Part shown: one piece after another, positions 1-7,722 of the stretch
How positions within the stretch are numbered: position 1 is the first letter of the stretch
How the letters are laid out: every line of letters starts with the position of its first letter
Source: Spartobacteria bacterium UBA695
GTDB lineage: Bacteria; Verrucomicrobiota; Verrucomicrobiia; Chthoniobacterales; Chthoniobacteraceae
Reading direction: 5' to 3'
Assembly: GCA_002298145.1 (NCBI GenBank)
Contig: DBMP01000016.1
Span: 14,068 to 78,067 of the forward strand
Length of the DNA stretch: 64,000 bases
The notes under the pieces: model-generated
The model's input: only the letters and a program-made list of their open reading frames with translations
Database searches by the model: none
What the model was told of the DNA's origin: nothing
Position numbers and translations under genes: made by a program

Positions 1-23
1 CGGTGGGGACGCTGGAAGGAGTG

Positions 24-1082
24 CTATTCACGGGCCCATCCTTTCGTTTGGGTTTTCCAGAACATCAGCGCGAAGACGGGCGTGCCGACCAGCGCGGTGA
101 GCAGCCCGATGGGCAGTTCCTGGCGGGTGATACTGCGCGCGAGGTCGTCCATGGCCAGCAGGTAGAAGCCGCCAATCAGTGCCGAGGCGGGGAGCAGCCG
201 CCGGTGATCCGGGCCGACGAGCATCCGGGCGAAATGCGGCACGACGAGGCCAACCCAGCCGACGCCGCCGCTCACGGAGACTTGCGCGGCGACGATGAAG
301 GAGACAATGCCGATCAGCGTCCAGCGCAGCCGGGCCACGGGCGCGCCGAGGGAGGCCGCGTCGAGGTCGCCGAGCGAAAGGAGGTTGAGCCGCCAGCGCA
401 GGCCGATGAGGATCGCGCCGCCGATCACCGTCGGCACGGCGAGCATCCATATTTTTTGGCCGTCGGCTCCGGCGAAGCTGCCCATGAGCCAGTAGACGAT
501 GCCGGGGAGCTTGGTCTCCGGGTCGGCCAGGTACTTGGCCAGCCCGACGAGCGCGCTGAAAAAAGCGCTGACGATGACGCCGGAAAGGATCAGCGGCAGG
601 ACGTCCGCGCTTTTGGAGAGCCGCGCGAGGCCGGAGGCGAGGACGAGCGCGAGGAGCCCGCCGCCAAAGGCGCAGCCGACGATGGCGGTTGGCGCGAGCC
701 CGAAAAGGATGGCGAGCACGCCGCCGAAAGAGGCCCCGGATGTGATGCCGATGAGGTCCGGGCCGACGAGAGGATTGCGCATCATGCCTTGCAGCGAAGC
801 CCCCGCGAGGCCGAGGCCCGCACCGGCCAGCGTGGCCAGGAGGATGCGTGGCAGGCGCACGAGAATGACGACGATGTGCTCCTTATCGCTCACGCCGGGG
901 AAGGGCGAGCTGCCCGGCCAGAGCGAGCCGAGAGCGGCGGAGGCCACGTGCGAAAAGGAGACGGGATAGGCTCCGATGCAGAGCGAGAGGAGCATCGTGA
1001 CGAGCAGCGCGGCGGCAAAGAACCAGAGCAGCGCGTTTTGCCGAAAGGCGGATGGATGCGGGAGCCGGGTCATGGTTTGCAA
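24..1082 (-). CDS. FecCD/BtuC-type ABC transporter permease
   Basis: This 352-aa polytopic inner-membrane protein is a permease of the iron-siderophore/cobalamin (FecCD) family. It shows the family core around residues 75-115 (RLPRILLATLAGAGLGLAGA, then LQGMMRNPLVGPDLIG) and the late GWVGLVVPHFARMLVGPDHR stretch. Its length is normal for the family. The start overlaps the end of the upstream binding-protein gene by 13 bases, so translation is probably coupled. It forms an importer with the binding protein at 1070-2176 and the TonB receptor at 2206-4464. No ATPase gene follows inside the window; it may lie beyond the left edge. The substrate is unknown; a metal chelate fits the operon. Confidence 0.93.
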   Translation of the reverse strand: MQTMTRLPHPSAFRQNALLWFFAAALLVTMLLSLCIGAYPVSFSHVASAALGSLWPGSSPFPGVSDKEHIVVILVRLPRILLATLAGAGLGLAGASLQGMMRNPLVGPDLIGITSGASFGGVLAILFGLAPTAIVGCAFGGGLLALVLASGLARLSKSADVLPLILSGVIVSAFFSALVGLAKYLADPETKLPGIVYWLMGSFAGADGQKIWMLAVPTVIGGAILIGLRWRLNLLSLGDLDAASLGAPVARLRWTLIGIVSFIVAAQVSVSGGVGWVGLVVPHFARMLVGPDHRRLLPASALIGGFYLLAMDDLARSITRQELPIGLLTALVGTPVFALMFWKTQTKGWARE

Positions 1083-2176
1083 AAGCGTTCGTAGCCCGCC
1101 GAGCGGCTGTTTTCCTTGAGGAAGAGGCGGGCGTCGGTTTCAGCGTCGCTCATCGCGTAGTTGAAATCAGAGAGGTAATAGGCCTGGAAAAGCTCGCGCA
1201 GGCGGGGGCTCAGGCGGTCGGGATGGAGCAACTCGGCCAGCCAGCGGCAGTAGAGCGGCGCGGCGATGAGGTTGGAGAAGGCGGGCGGTTCGCTATAGAC
1301 GCGCCGGGTCTGGATGGCCCGCAGCGGCTGCCACTCGGGCCGGGCAAAAAGGGCCTCGGGCAGCGGCTGATCTGGGCGCGAGGAAATGAGAATGACGTCC
1401 GGGTCGAGCAGGAGGAGGCGTTCGATATCCAGCGCCAACCAGGAGCCGGGGGCTTCGATGGCGGGCGCGCCTCCGGCCTGTTCGATGAACGCGCTGAAGA
1501 GCTGGCCCTTGCCGACGGCGTTGTAGCCCCCCTCCGGCGGCATCCAGAGCCGCAGCACCTTCGGGCGCGAGGGGAGCGTGGCGGGGCGGAGTTCGCGGGC
1601 CAGCGCGGCCTTGGACTCACGGTAAGATTCAGTCATTTGTTGAGCGCGCTCCGGGAGGCCAGAGACCTCGGCGAAAATACGCGGGGTCTCCACGAGCCAA
1701 TCCTCCCGGCGGGCGTGACTGAGCGCCACGACTGGGAGACCGATGCGCTCCATCTGCGCCTTGTAGCCGGTGTATTCGCGCCAGTGAATGACGACGCCGG
1801 GGTCCAGGGCTAGCAAGGCTTCGAGATTGGGCTGGGCGAAGGTCGCCCCCGAGATTTGGTTGCGGATGGCGGCCATCCCGGGGAAGAGTTCGCGAAGGAG
1901 GTCGTGGCCCTCGCGGAACGCGCCGGGCGAAAGCTCGGCGGCGGCCGCCACGTCCCCCGGAGAGCGGGTGACGGCGAGGTACTCCGGCAACATGAAGCAG
2001 TAGAGAGCCACGCCGCGCGACGGGTGCGGGATCTCGACGCGCGCTTGGGTTGTATCGACGACGGTTCGGGCGGGGGCGGTGGCGAACGCCGTGCCGATGC
2101 CGAGGCATCCGCAGAGGACGAGCCGCCGTCCCCAAGCCCTTTGTTTCCCTCGATAACCGTGTGCCTTTAAAAGCAT
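1070..2176 (-). CDS. Periplasmic substrate-binding protein, FecB/BtuF-like
   Basis: This 368-aa binding protein of a metal-chelate ABC importer has a basic N-terminus followed by a hydrophobic stretch (about residues 17-38, LVLCGCLGIGTAFATA), consistent with export. The mature part has the two-lobed class III pattern, including LEALLALDPGVVIHW and LLLLDPDVILISSRPDQP. It ends in a LFQAYYLSDF...AETDARLFL tail that resembles the ends of the other two binding proteins in the window (6646-7710 and 52759-53850). It lies 29 bases after the TonB receptor and overlaps the permease. The ligand cannot be assigned. Confidence 0.88.
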   Translation of the reverse strand: MLLKAHGYRGKQRAWGRRLVLCGCLGIGTAFATAPARTVVDTTQARVEIPHPSRGVALYCFMLPEYLAVTRSPGDVAAAAELSPGAFREGHDLLRELFPGMAAIRNQISGATFAQPNLEALLALDPGVVIHWREYTGYKAQMERIGLPVVALSHARREDWLVETPRIFAEVSGLPERAQQMTESYRESKAALARELRPATLPSRPKVLRLWMPPEGGYNAVGKGQLFSAFIEQAGGAPAIEAPGSWLALDIERLLLLDPDVILISSRPDQPLPEALFARPEWQPLRAIQTRRVYSEPPAFSNLIAAPLYCRWLAELLHPDRLSPRLRELFQAYYLSDFNYAMSDAETDARLFLKENSRSAGYERFCKP

Positions 2177-2205
2177 GACTCTTTATCTCTTTGCTTGCGC
2201 GGGTC

Positions 2206-4464
2206 CTAGAACTTCACCTCCGCGGAGAAGGCGACCGTGCGCGGGTTGCCCAGGTAGAGGATGCCGCTGCGGGTGGTCCAGTAATCCCGGCCGGTCACGT
2301 TGTCGACGTTGACGCGGAAGGTGAATTCGCGGTTCCAGAATTTGCGTTGGTAGCGGGCTCCCACGGCGCCGAGCGTGACGCTCGGAATGGAGAGGGTGTT
2401 GGCGGCGTCGACCCATTCGCGGCCCGTGTAGGTGATGCCGCCGGTGAGGGCGAAGCCGGTGACGTAGGGCACGGCGTATTCCAGGTAAAGCTTGGCCATT
2501 TCCTTGGCCACGCCCTGCGGGACCTTGCCGACGAGGGCTGAGCTGCCGGATTTCTCCACCGTTGGGTCAAGGAAGGTGAAGCCGCCGAAGAGCGTCAGGT
2601 CGGGAGTGATCTTGCCGGAGGCCGAAAGCTCCACGCCGGTGTGCACCTCGCGGCCGTCGTCGGCGTAGAGGTTCGTGGTGGTGTTGGTGTAGGCGTAGGG
2701 CTGGTCGACGCGGAAGAGGGCGGCATTCAAGTTGACGCCGTAGATTTCCGATTTCGCGCCGAGTTCATACTGGTTGCTCTTGTAGGGGGAGAGGATTTCG
2801 TAGGCGTTTTTGGCCGTGGCGGGGGCGGTGTCGCCGCGTTGCAGGGCCTGGATGTAGGAGACGTAGGTGGTGACTTTGTCCGTCGGTTTGTACATCAAGG
2901 CCACGCTCGGGGTGGCGGCCCCTTTTTCGTTTTCCGGGTTTTCAAGCCACGTTGAGGAGCTCCAGGTGCGGGTGTCGACGCTGGAGTAGTTGCCGCCCAG
3001 CATGAGGGACCATTGCTTGGTTAGCTCGATCTGGTCGGCCAGGAGCACGGAGTTGAAGTTGGACTCTTCGGTTTTCCGGTAGGGCGAGCCGCTGCTGAGC
3101 ACGTGGGCCAGCTCCACGGGGGGCTTGGCGGTGAGCAGGTTGGAGGGGTAGACGGTTTTTCCGGTGACGGAAGTGAGGCCGTTGGGGTACGGGGTCAGGA
3201 CGTCAATATAGTCATCGCTCACACCGAGGGTGACTTTGTGCGAGAGCGGGCCGGTTTCAAAAACGCTGTCCAGGTAGACGTAGCCCTGGGTGGTGGTGGT
3301 AATGTTCTGCCCGGCGTAGTCGGTGCGGATCGTGTAGTCGCCCTTGTTGTTTTGCCAGACTTCGCGGAACGTGGCGTAGGAGCGCTGCTGGTCGGTGTAT
3401 TGGAAGGAGGAGCGCAGCGTGAAGGTGTCGCTCAACTTCGAGACGAAGTCGGTCCCGATCTTCTTGATCTCATCTTTGCCGTAGGAGTAGTCGGGTGAAT
3501 AGTTCTTGGTGGTGTCGGGTGCGCTAGGGACGATCGTGGCCTTGCCGATCATGAAGAGGGGCTGGTTGTCCTCCAGGTGGCGCTTGAAATAGGAGGCGTC
3601 CACGGACCAGATAGTGTCTTCGGTGATGTGCCAGTCCACTGCGCCGCTGGCCAGGAAGCGGCCGTTCTTTTCGTCGTCAACGCCGACTTCGCCCGGGGCA
3701 ACGCCGACCAGGTTTAGGCGGTAGGCGACTTTGCCGGCCTTGTCGAGCGGGCCGCCGAGGTCGAGGTGTGTGTAGTATTGATCGCCGCCGTAGGTGCCGA
3801 CGGTGAGGTCGTAGAGATAGTCGCTCGTGGGCCGCTTGGCGACGTAGTTGATCATGCCCGCGGGCGAGGTGATGCCAAAGAGGAAGCTGTTCGCGCCGTT
3901 GAGGACTTCGATGCGCTCCTTGTCCTCGATGGGGACCACGGCGTCGTAGCAGCGCAGACCGTCAATCGAGGTGTTGTAGCTCCACACGGAGCTGGAGAAG
4001 CCCCGGATGGTGTAGTAATCCGTGAGGCGGCTGCCGCCCGTCTGGCTTTGCACGGTGGGGACGTATTGTAGCGCGGAGGCGACGGACTGGGCCTGGGTGT
4101 TGGCGATGAAGTCGGCGGAAACCGATGTGATGGAGTAGGGGACTTCGAGAACGGAGGTGGAGCCCAGCGGCCCCATGGAAACGTAGTCGGTGCGGTATCC
4201 CACGGCTTGCGAGCCGTCCTTGGTGATGCCGGTGACGACGACTTCGTCAACGACGGCGGTTTCGGTGCCGGAGGTTTTGGCGGCGGTTCCGCTCGTTTTG
4301 GTGGTGCCGGTGGTCTGCGCCTGGGAGTCGGCGGCGAGGGCATGGCTGGAGATGAAGCCGATCACCAGAGCGGGGAGCAGCGTGCGAAAGAGGGGGAGCG
4401 TGGCGTTTTCCAAGGGGCGCCGAGGGAATGCGTTGGGACGCAGGGAAACGTTACGAAGCGACAT
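2206..4464 (-). CDS. TonB-dependent siderophore/metallophore receptor
   Basis: This 752-aa outer-membrane receptor has a signal peptide at about residues 18-44 (ending SSHALA), a TonB-box-like stretch near 70-77 (VDEVVVTG) and a plug domain with VEVLNG-like and ITSPAGMINYV motifs. A 22-strand-type barrel follows, ending in the terminal aromatic FSAEVKF. It matches the TIGR01783 siderophore-receptor type. It is the first gene of an operon with a FecB-like binding protein and a FecCD permease. The ATG is preceded by TTCACCT and no Shine-Dalgarno sequence, exactly as in the receptor at 7723-9966. Expression is probably from the sigma-54 promoter at 4610-4625 through a conserved leader. The ligand is unknown. 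Confidence 0.93.
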   Translation of the reverse strand: MSLRNVSLRPNAFPRRPLENATLPLFRTLLPALVIGFISSHALAADSQAQTTGTTKTSGTAAKTSGTETAVVDEVVVTGITKDGSQAVGYRTDYVSMGPLGSTSVLEVPYSITSVSADFIANTQAQSVASALQYVPTVQSQTGGSRLTDYYTIRGFSSSVWSYNTSIDGLRCYDAVVPIEDKERIEVLNGANSFLFGITSPAGMINYVAKRPTSDYLYDLTVGTYGGDQYYTHLDLGGPLDKAGKVAYRLNLVGVAPGEVGVDDEKNGRFLASGAVDWHITEDTIWSVDASYFKRHLEDNQPLFMIGKATIVPSAPDTTKNYSPDYSYGKDEIKKIGTDFVSKLSDTFTLRSSFQYTDQQRSYATFREVWQNNKGDYTIRTDYAGQNITTTTQGYVYLDSVFETGPLSHKVTLGVSDDYIDVLTPYPNGLTSVTGKTVYPSNLLTAKPPVELAHVLSSGSPYRKTEESNFNSVLLADQIELTKQWSLMLGGNYSSVDTRTWSSSTWLENPENEKGAATPSVALMYKPTDKVTTYVSYIQALQRGDTAPATAKNAYEILSPYKSNQYELGAKSEIYGVNLNAALFRVDQPYAYTNTTTNLYADDGREVHTGVELSASGKITPDLTLFGGFTFLDPTVEKSGSSALVGKVPQGVAKEMAKLYLEYAVPYVTGFALTGGITYTGREWVDAANTLSIPSVTLGAVGARYQRKFWNREFTFRVNVDNVTGRDYWTTRSGILYLGNPRTVAFSAEVKF

Positions 4465-4599
4465 AGGTGAAGTAAACGGTTCGCCGGAACGCCCGTTGGT
4501 CGGTTTGCATTCCGCGCGTGAGGTTATTGTTATTTTGCGCCAGCGGTGAGCCCGAGAGGTCCGCTGCGGACGCTTTCACCCAGTTTGTCTGATGTGCGC
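4465..4599 (-). ncRNA. Structured 5' leader, copy 1
   Basis: This is the predicted 135-nt leader of the TonB operon, from the inferred sigma-54 start (4599) to the ATG. Its first 23 bases (4598 to 4576) are identical to the starts of two other leaders and can fold as CATCAG-ACAAA-CTGGGTG. Near the start codon (4483-4516) a stem GGAATGC/GCGTTCC encloses an inner CCG-ACCAA-CGG hairpin. The outer stem differs from copy 2 by an A-U to G-U change that keeps pairing. It may be a riboswitch, an sRNA target or a protein-binding leader. I do not recognise a known family. Confidence 0.55.
4576..4598 (-). repeat. Conserved 23-nt initial transcribed element, copy 1
   Basis: Minus-strand core CATCAGACAAACTGGGTG. 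The 23 bases are identical at 10080-10102 and 13147-13169, each starting 0-1 base after the predicted sigma-54 transcription start. Confidence 0.85.
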
Positions 4600-4609
4600 T
4601 TGCGTAATT

Positions 4610-4625
4610 AGCAAGTGGTATGCCA
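4610..4625 (-). promoter_or_regulatory. Sigma-54 promoter of TonB/FecB/FecCD operon 1
   Basis: On the minus strand this reads TGGCAT-ACCAC-TTGCT, matching TGGCAC-N5-TTGCW with the invariant GG and GC. Counting from the GC at -13/-12 places +1 near 4599, at the conserved 23-nt element. Confidence 0.82.
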
Positions 4626-4689
4626 TTCCGTCACATCCCCGTTTTTCGGCTGAAAATACTGTGCGGCTGCGGGTTTCCCCGGGCTCCGC

Positions 4690-4727
4690 TGTAGAAAAAC
4701 GCCCGAGGAAATGGTTGTTTTTATTCA
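4690..4727. promoter_or_regulatory. Candidate enhancer-type dyad upstream of sigma-54 promoter 1
   Basis: TGTAGAAAAA-N18-TTTTTATTCA is an imperfect dyad whose spacer starts CGCCCG. It matches the perfect dyad at 10250-10287 in arm length, spacer length and the GCCCG core. It is centred about 109 bases upstream of the predicted start, a typical distance for an activator of sigma-54. It could instead be a terminator-like hairpin of the ATPase operon that ends at 4761. Confidence 0.4.
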
Positions 4728-4760
4728 GTGTGCCCCGGCCCGCTGAAGACAGATCATTTT

Positions 4761-5582
4761 TTAACAGGCCGCCAGCAGGCCCTGGTCTTCGAGCGGATTT
4801 TGCACCAGAAGCGGGATGCACGCTTTGATTTCCGTGCCGCTCTCGTTGAGGACGGCGGAGAGCCGGACGTTGACGCCGTAGGTTTCGCGCATGTTTTCCT
4901 CGGTGATGATTTCCTCGGCGGTGCCGGTTTTAAAAATGCCGTGGCGCTGGATCAGGATGACGCGCGAGGAGCAGAGGAAGGCGTGGTTGGGGACGTGCGA
5001 GGTCATGACGATGCCGATGCCCAAAGCCGCGAGCTGGCGCACTTTTTGCAGGACGCGCACTTGGTTGCCAAAGTCGAGGTGCGCGGTCGGCTCGTCCATG
5101 ACGAGGAAGCGGGGCTCCTGGGTCAGCGCGCGGGCGATGAGGACCATCTGCTGTTCGCCGCCGCTGATCTCGGTGTAGACGCGGCGGCTCAGGTGGGCGA
5201 TGCCGAGGGTTTCGAGTGCTCGCGCGGCGATTTCGCGGTCGTGCTTTTTGGGCGAATCGAGGAAGCCGATCCGCGCGGTGCGGCCCATCAAAACGACGTC
5301 GAGCACGGAGAAGGGGAACGGCGGAATGTGGGCCTGCGGGACGTAGCCGATGGTGAAGGCAAGCCGTTTGCGCGACCAGCCTTGCACGTTCTCGCCGTCG
5401 AGGGTGATGCGGCCCGCGTGGAGGTTCAGAAAGCCGAGCAGCGTTTTAAAGAGCGTCGTTTTGCCGACTCCGTTGGGGCCGAGAATGCAGAGGATTTCGC
5501 CGGTGGTAACTTCGAGGGAGAGGTTTTCCAAAATCGTCTTTCCCGGGTAGCCGCAGGCGACGTTGTCGAGTGAAAGCTTCAT
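4761..5582 (-). CDS. ABC transporter ATP-binding protein, FecE/BtuD type
   Basis: This 273-aa cytoplasmic ATPase powers the FecCD-type importer encoded just upstream. Visible motifs are Walker A (GPNGVGKTT, about residues 35-43), the signature ISGGEQQMV, Walker B FLVMDEP and a switch His (MTSHVPNHA). I chose the ATG at 5582 because it forms an ATGA overlap with the permease stop and has AAAGG six bases upstream. The ATG at 5588 sits directly on that AAAGG. The longer open frame extending to 6218 is out-of-frame shadow of the permease. It is the last gene of the operon TonB-FecB-FecCD-ATPase at 9966-4761. Confidence 0.93.
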   Translation of the reverse strand: MKLSLDNVACGYPGKTILENLSLEVTTGEILCILGPNGVGKTTLFKTLLGFLNLHAGRITLDGENVQGWSRKRLAFTIGYVPQAHIPPFPFSVLDVVLMGRTARIGFLDSPKKHDREIAARALETLGIAHLSRRVYTEISGGEQQMVLIARALTQEPRFLVMDEPTAHLDFGNQVRVLQKVRQLAALGIGIVMTSHVPNHAFLCSSRVILIQRHGIFKTGTAEEIITEENMRETYGVNVRLSAVLNESGTEIKACIPLLVQNPLEDQGLLAAC

Positions 5583-6640
5583 GTCCATCCTTTCTTCCCC
5601 TTGACGAGGAGGTATACGAAAAACGGCGCGCCAATAATGGAGGTTAAAATGCCGATGGGGACTTCGACGGCGAAGGCGCATCGCGCGACGTTGTCCACGA
5701 TCAGCAGGAACAGCCCGCCCAGGAGCGCGGAGACGGGCAGGAGAATGCTGTAGTTGGGCCCGACGAGCATCCGCGCCAGGTGCGGCACGATGAGGCCGAC
5801 CCAGCCGATCATGCCGCTGATGGATACCGACGCGGCGGTGAGCAGCGTGGAGCAGACGATCAAGAAGATGCGTAGGCGGGAGGTTTCGAGCCCCAGGGCG
5901 CGCGCTTCTTCGTCGCCAAAGGAAAGGACGTTGAGCTTCCAGCGCAGAAGCAGGATGGGCACGAAGCCGATGGCCATTGGAATGAGCGCGATGCGCAGAT
6001 CCCGCGCGCCGACCGACGAGAGGCCGCCCATGAGCCAGAAGGTGATGGCGGGGAGCTTCTCCTCGGGATCGGCGACGTATTTGGAAATGGCGATGAACGA
6101 GGAGAAGAGCGTGCTCACGACCATGCCGGTGAGCACCAGAGAGAGGCCGGAGCTGCGCCCGTCGCGTTCCACGATCGAGCCGACCAGTAGCGTCAGCACT
6201 ACGGCCGCGAGGCTGCAAATGAAGGAGGAGACCTGGATGCCGGTGAGCCCGAGCGAGAGGAGGATGGCGGCGGCGGCGCCAAACCCCGCGCCGGAGGAAG
6301 CGCCGAGGATGTCAGATGAAACCATGGGGTTACGGAATAACCCTTGGTAGGTAGAGCCCGCCACGGAGAGAGCGCTGCCGATCAAGAGCGCGGCGAAGAT
6401 GCGCGGCATCCGAATATTAAAGACGACCGACTCCATGGCGGCGGGCAGTCCGCTCGGGACGCCGGTGATTTTGGCTTCGATGACGCGGAAGAGTTGCCCT
6501 AAGGAGATCGGGTAACGCCCCCAGGCGAACGACGCGGCGAAGAGGGCGAGCAGGAGCGCGATGAGGACGAAGAGAACCAGCGCCGAATTTTCTTCGGGCA
6601 GTTTCTTAGGGGCCTGGAGGCTTTCTTCCGTGGGCTGCAT
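5579..6640 (-). CDS. FecCD/BtuC-type ABC transporter permease
   Basis: This 353-aa inner-membrane permease of the FecCD family has IRMPRIFAALLIGSALSVAG and YQGLFRNPMVSSDILG near residues 80-125 and GWVGLIVPHLARMLVGPNYS late in the protein. The start at MQPTEESL (6640) lies 5 bases after the binding-protein stop; the open frame continues upstream only through unrelated sequence. It resembles the permease at 50984-52021 more closely than the one at 24-1082 around the LFRN motif, which suggests operons 2 and 3 carry related importers. The substrate is unknown. Confidence 0.92.
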   Translation of the reverse strand: MQPTEESLQAPKKLPEENSALVLFVLIALLLALFAASFAWGRYPISLGQLFRVIEAKITGVPSGLPAAMESVVFNIRMPRIFAALLIGSALSVAGSTYQGLFRNPMVSSDILGASSGAGFGAAAAILLSLGLTGIQVSSFICSLAAVVLTLLVGSIVERDGRSSGLSLVLTGMVVSTLFSSFIAISKYVADPEEKLPAITFWLMGGLSSVGARDLRIALIPMAIGFVPILLLRWKLNVLSFGDEEARALGLETSRLRIFLIVCSTLLTAASVSISGMIGWVGLIVPHLARMLVGPNYSILLPVSALLGGLFLLIVDNVARCAFAVEVPIGILTSIIGAPFFVYLLVKGKKGWT

Positions 6641-6645
6641 CGGGT

Positions 6646-7710
6646 TTACTTCGGAGGATTGAGGATTTCGTTGGCTTCGGCTTCGCTCAGCTCGCAGCCG
6701 TAGTAAATTTGGTAAAAGTGCCGGACCTCGGCGTTCATATCGAGATCCGGGAAAAGCTCGGGGTGGATGACTTTGGCGGCCCACAGATTTTGCAGCGCGG
6801 TTTCGGCACTACGCACGCTCCATTGATAAACGCCCACGGGGCTGACGTAGACGCGGCCGTTGCGGACGGCGTTGACTGATTTCCATTCCGGCCGGGCGAG
6901 AACGGCTTCCTTGGCCGCCACGCCCATGGTGATGATGACGTCCGGGTTCCATTGGAGCACGTCTTCCATGGTGATGCTCGCCCCTAGGGCCTGGATGCCT
7001 GCGGCGGCCACGACGTTGATGCCGCCTGCTTCTTCGATCCACGAGGTGGTAATCGTATTGCCGCCCTCGCTGGTGAGGCCGTTGATGCCCCCGGCGCGGT
7101 AGACTTTAAGCCGCTCTCCGCAGGGGAGGGGAGCGATCTTCGCGCGGATGCGGGCCAGGATGGCGTCGTATTCCTGGCAAAACCGCTCGGCATTTTGGCG
7201 CTCTTGCGGGCCGAGCGTTTCGCCGACGAGCCGCACGGCCTGCTTCATTTCCTCGGGGGTGCGCAAGTGGACCTGGATGACCGGGATGCCTGATTCCTGG
7301 AGCTTCGGCAGGCTCTTGAAGGAGGAGTGGGTGCCGGAGTTGTCGATGAGGAAGATGGCGTCCGGCTTGGACTTGATGAGCTCCTCCATATTGACGTCGG
7401 AGCCGGAGAATGGCGCAGCGGCCTCGGCGATGCCGGGGTAGACGCGACGCATCCAGCGGTTGTCGCGGTTGGCGGGGCTCACGACGGTGAGCTTCCACGG
7501 CGTGCCGAGCATGAGGACCATTTGGTTCACCGCGCCGGTGCTGCCGACGCGGTTTACCGAATAGGGGATGGAGACGACTTTCCCGTTCATATCGGTGACG
7601 GTTCGGCTGGCGGGATCGGCGGGAGCGGTTTGAGGCAGGCCCAGCCCAAGCGCTCCCGCCGTCAACAGCAAGCGGAGCGCGGCGCGGAGGGAAAAGGGAA
7701 GTGGTTTCAT
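6646..7710 (-). CDS. Periplasmic substrate-binding protein of chelate ABC importer
   Basis: This 354-aa protein has a clear signal peptide (residues 1 to about 31, ending TAPADPA). It starts like other FecB/MolA-type proteins with RTVTDMNGKVVSIPYSVNRV and contains KSKPDAIFL and LQWNPDVIIT, the usual lobe-hinge segments. The C-terminus FYQIYYGCELSEAEANEIL closely parallels FYHLFYHYELSEADARAFL in the protein at 52759-53850. It sits 12 bases after the receptor gene and 5 bases before the permease. Iron chelates, molybdate/tungstate or another metal complex are all possible ligands. Confidence 0.9.
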   Translation of the reverse strand: MKPLPFSLRAALRLLLTAGALGLGLPQTAPADPASRTVTDMNGKVVSIPYSVNRVGSTGAVNQMVLMLGTPWKLTVVSPANRDNRWMRRVYPGIAEAAAPFSGSDVNMEELIKSKPDAIFLIDNSGTHSSFKSLPKLQESGIPVIQVHLRTPEEMKQAVRLVGETLGPQERQNAERFCQEYDAILARIRAKIAPLPCGERLKVYRAGGINGLTSEGGNTITTSWIEEAGGINVVAAAGIQALGASITMEDVLQWNPDVIITMGVAAKEAVLARPEWKSVNAVRNGRVYVSPVGVYQWSVRSAETALQNLWAAKVIHPELFPDLDMNAEVRHFYQIYYGCELSEAEANEILNPPK

Positions 7711-7722
7711 GGCGTGAGAGGT

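Noticed and set aside
3..1094. Long plus-strand frame opposite the first FecCD permease, and many similar long antisense frames across the window
   Set aside because: GC-rich codon use leaves long open frames on the opposite strand. They have low-complexity Arg/Ala/Gly/Glu composition, no motifs, and lie inside well-supported genes.
4465..4640. Cobalamin riboswitch in front of TonB operon 1
   Set aside because: The location fits, but the B12-box core and the GCCACTG junction were not found in this leader or in copies 2 and 3. The sequence fits a sigma-54 promoter plus an unknown leader instead.
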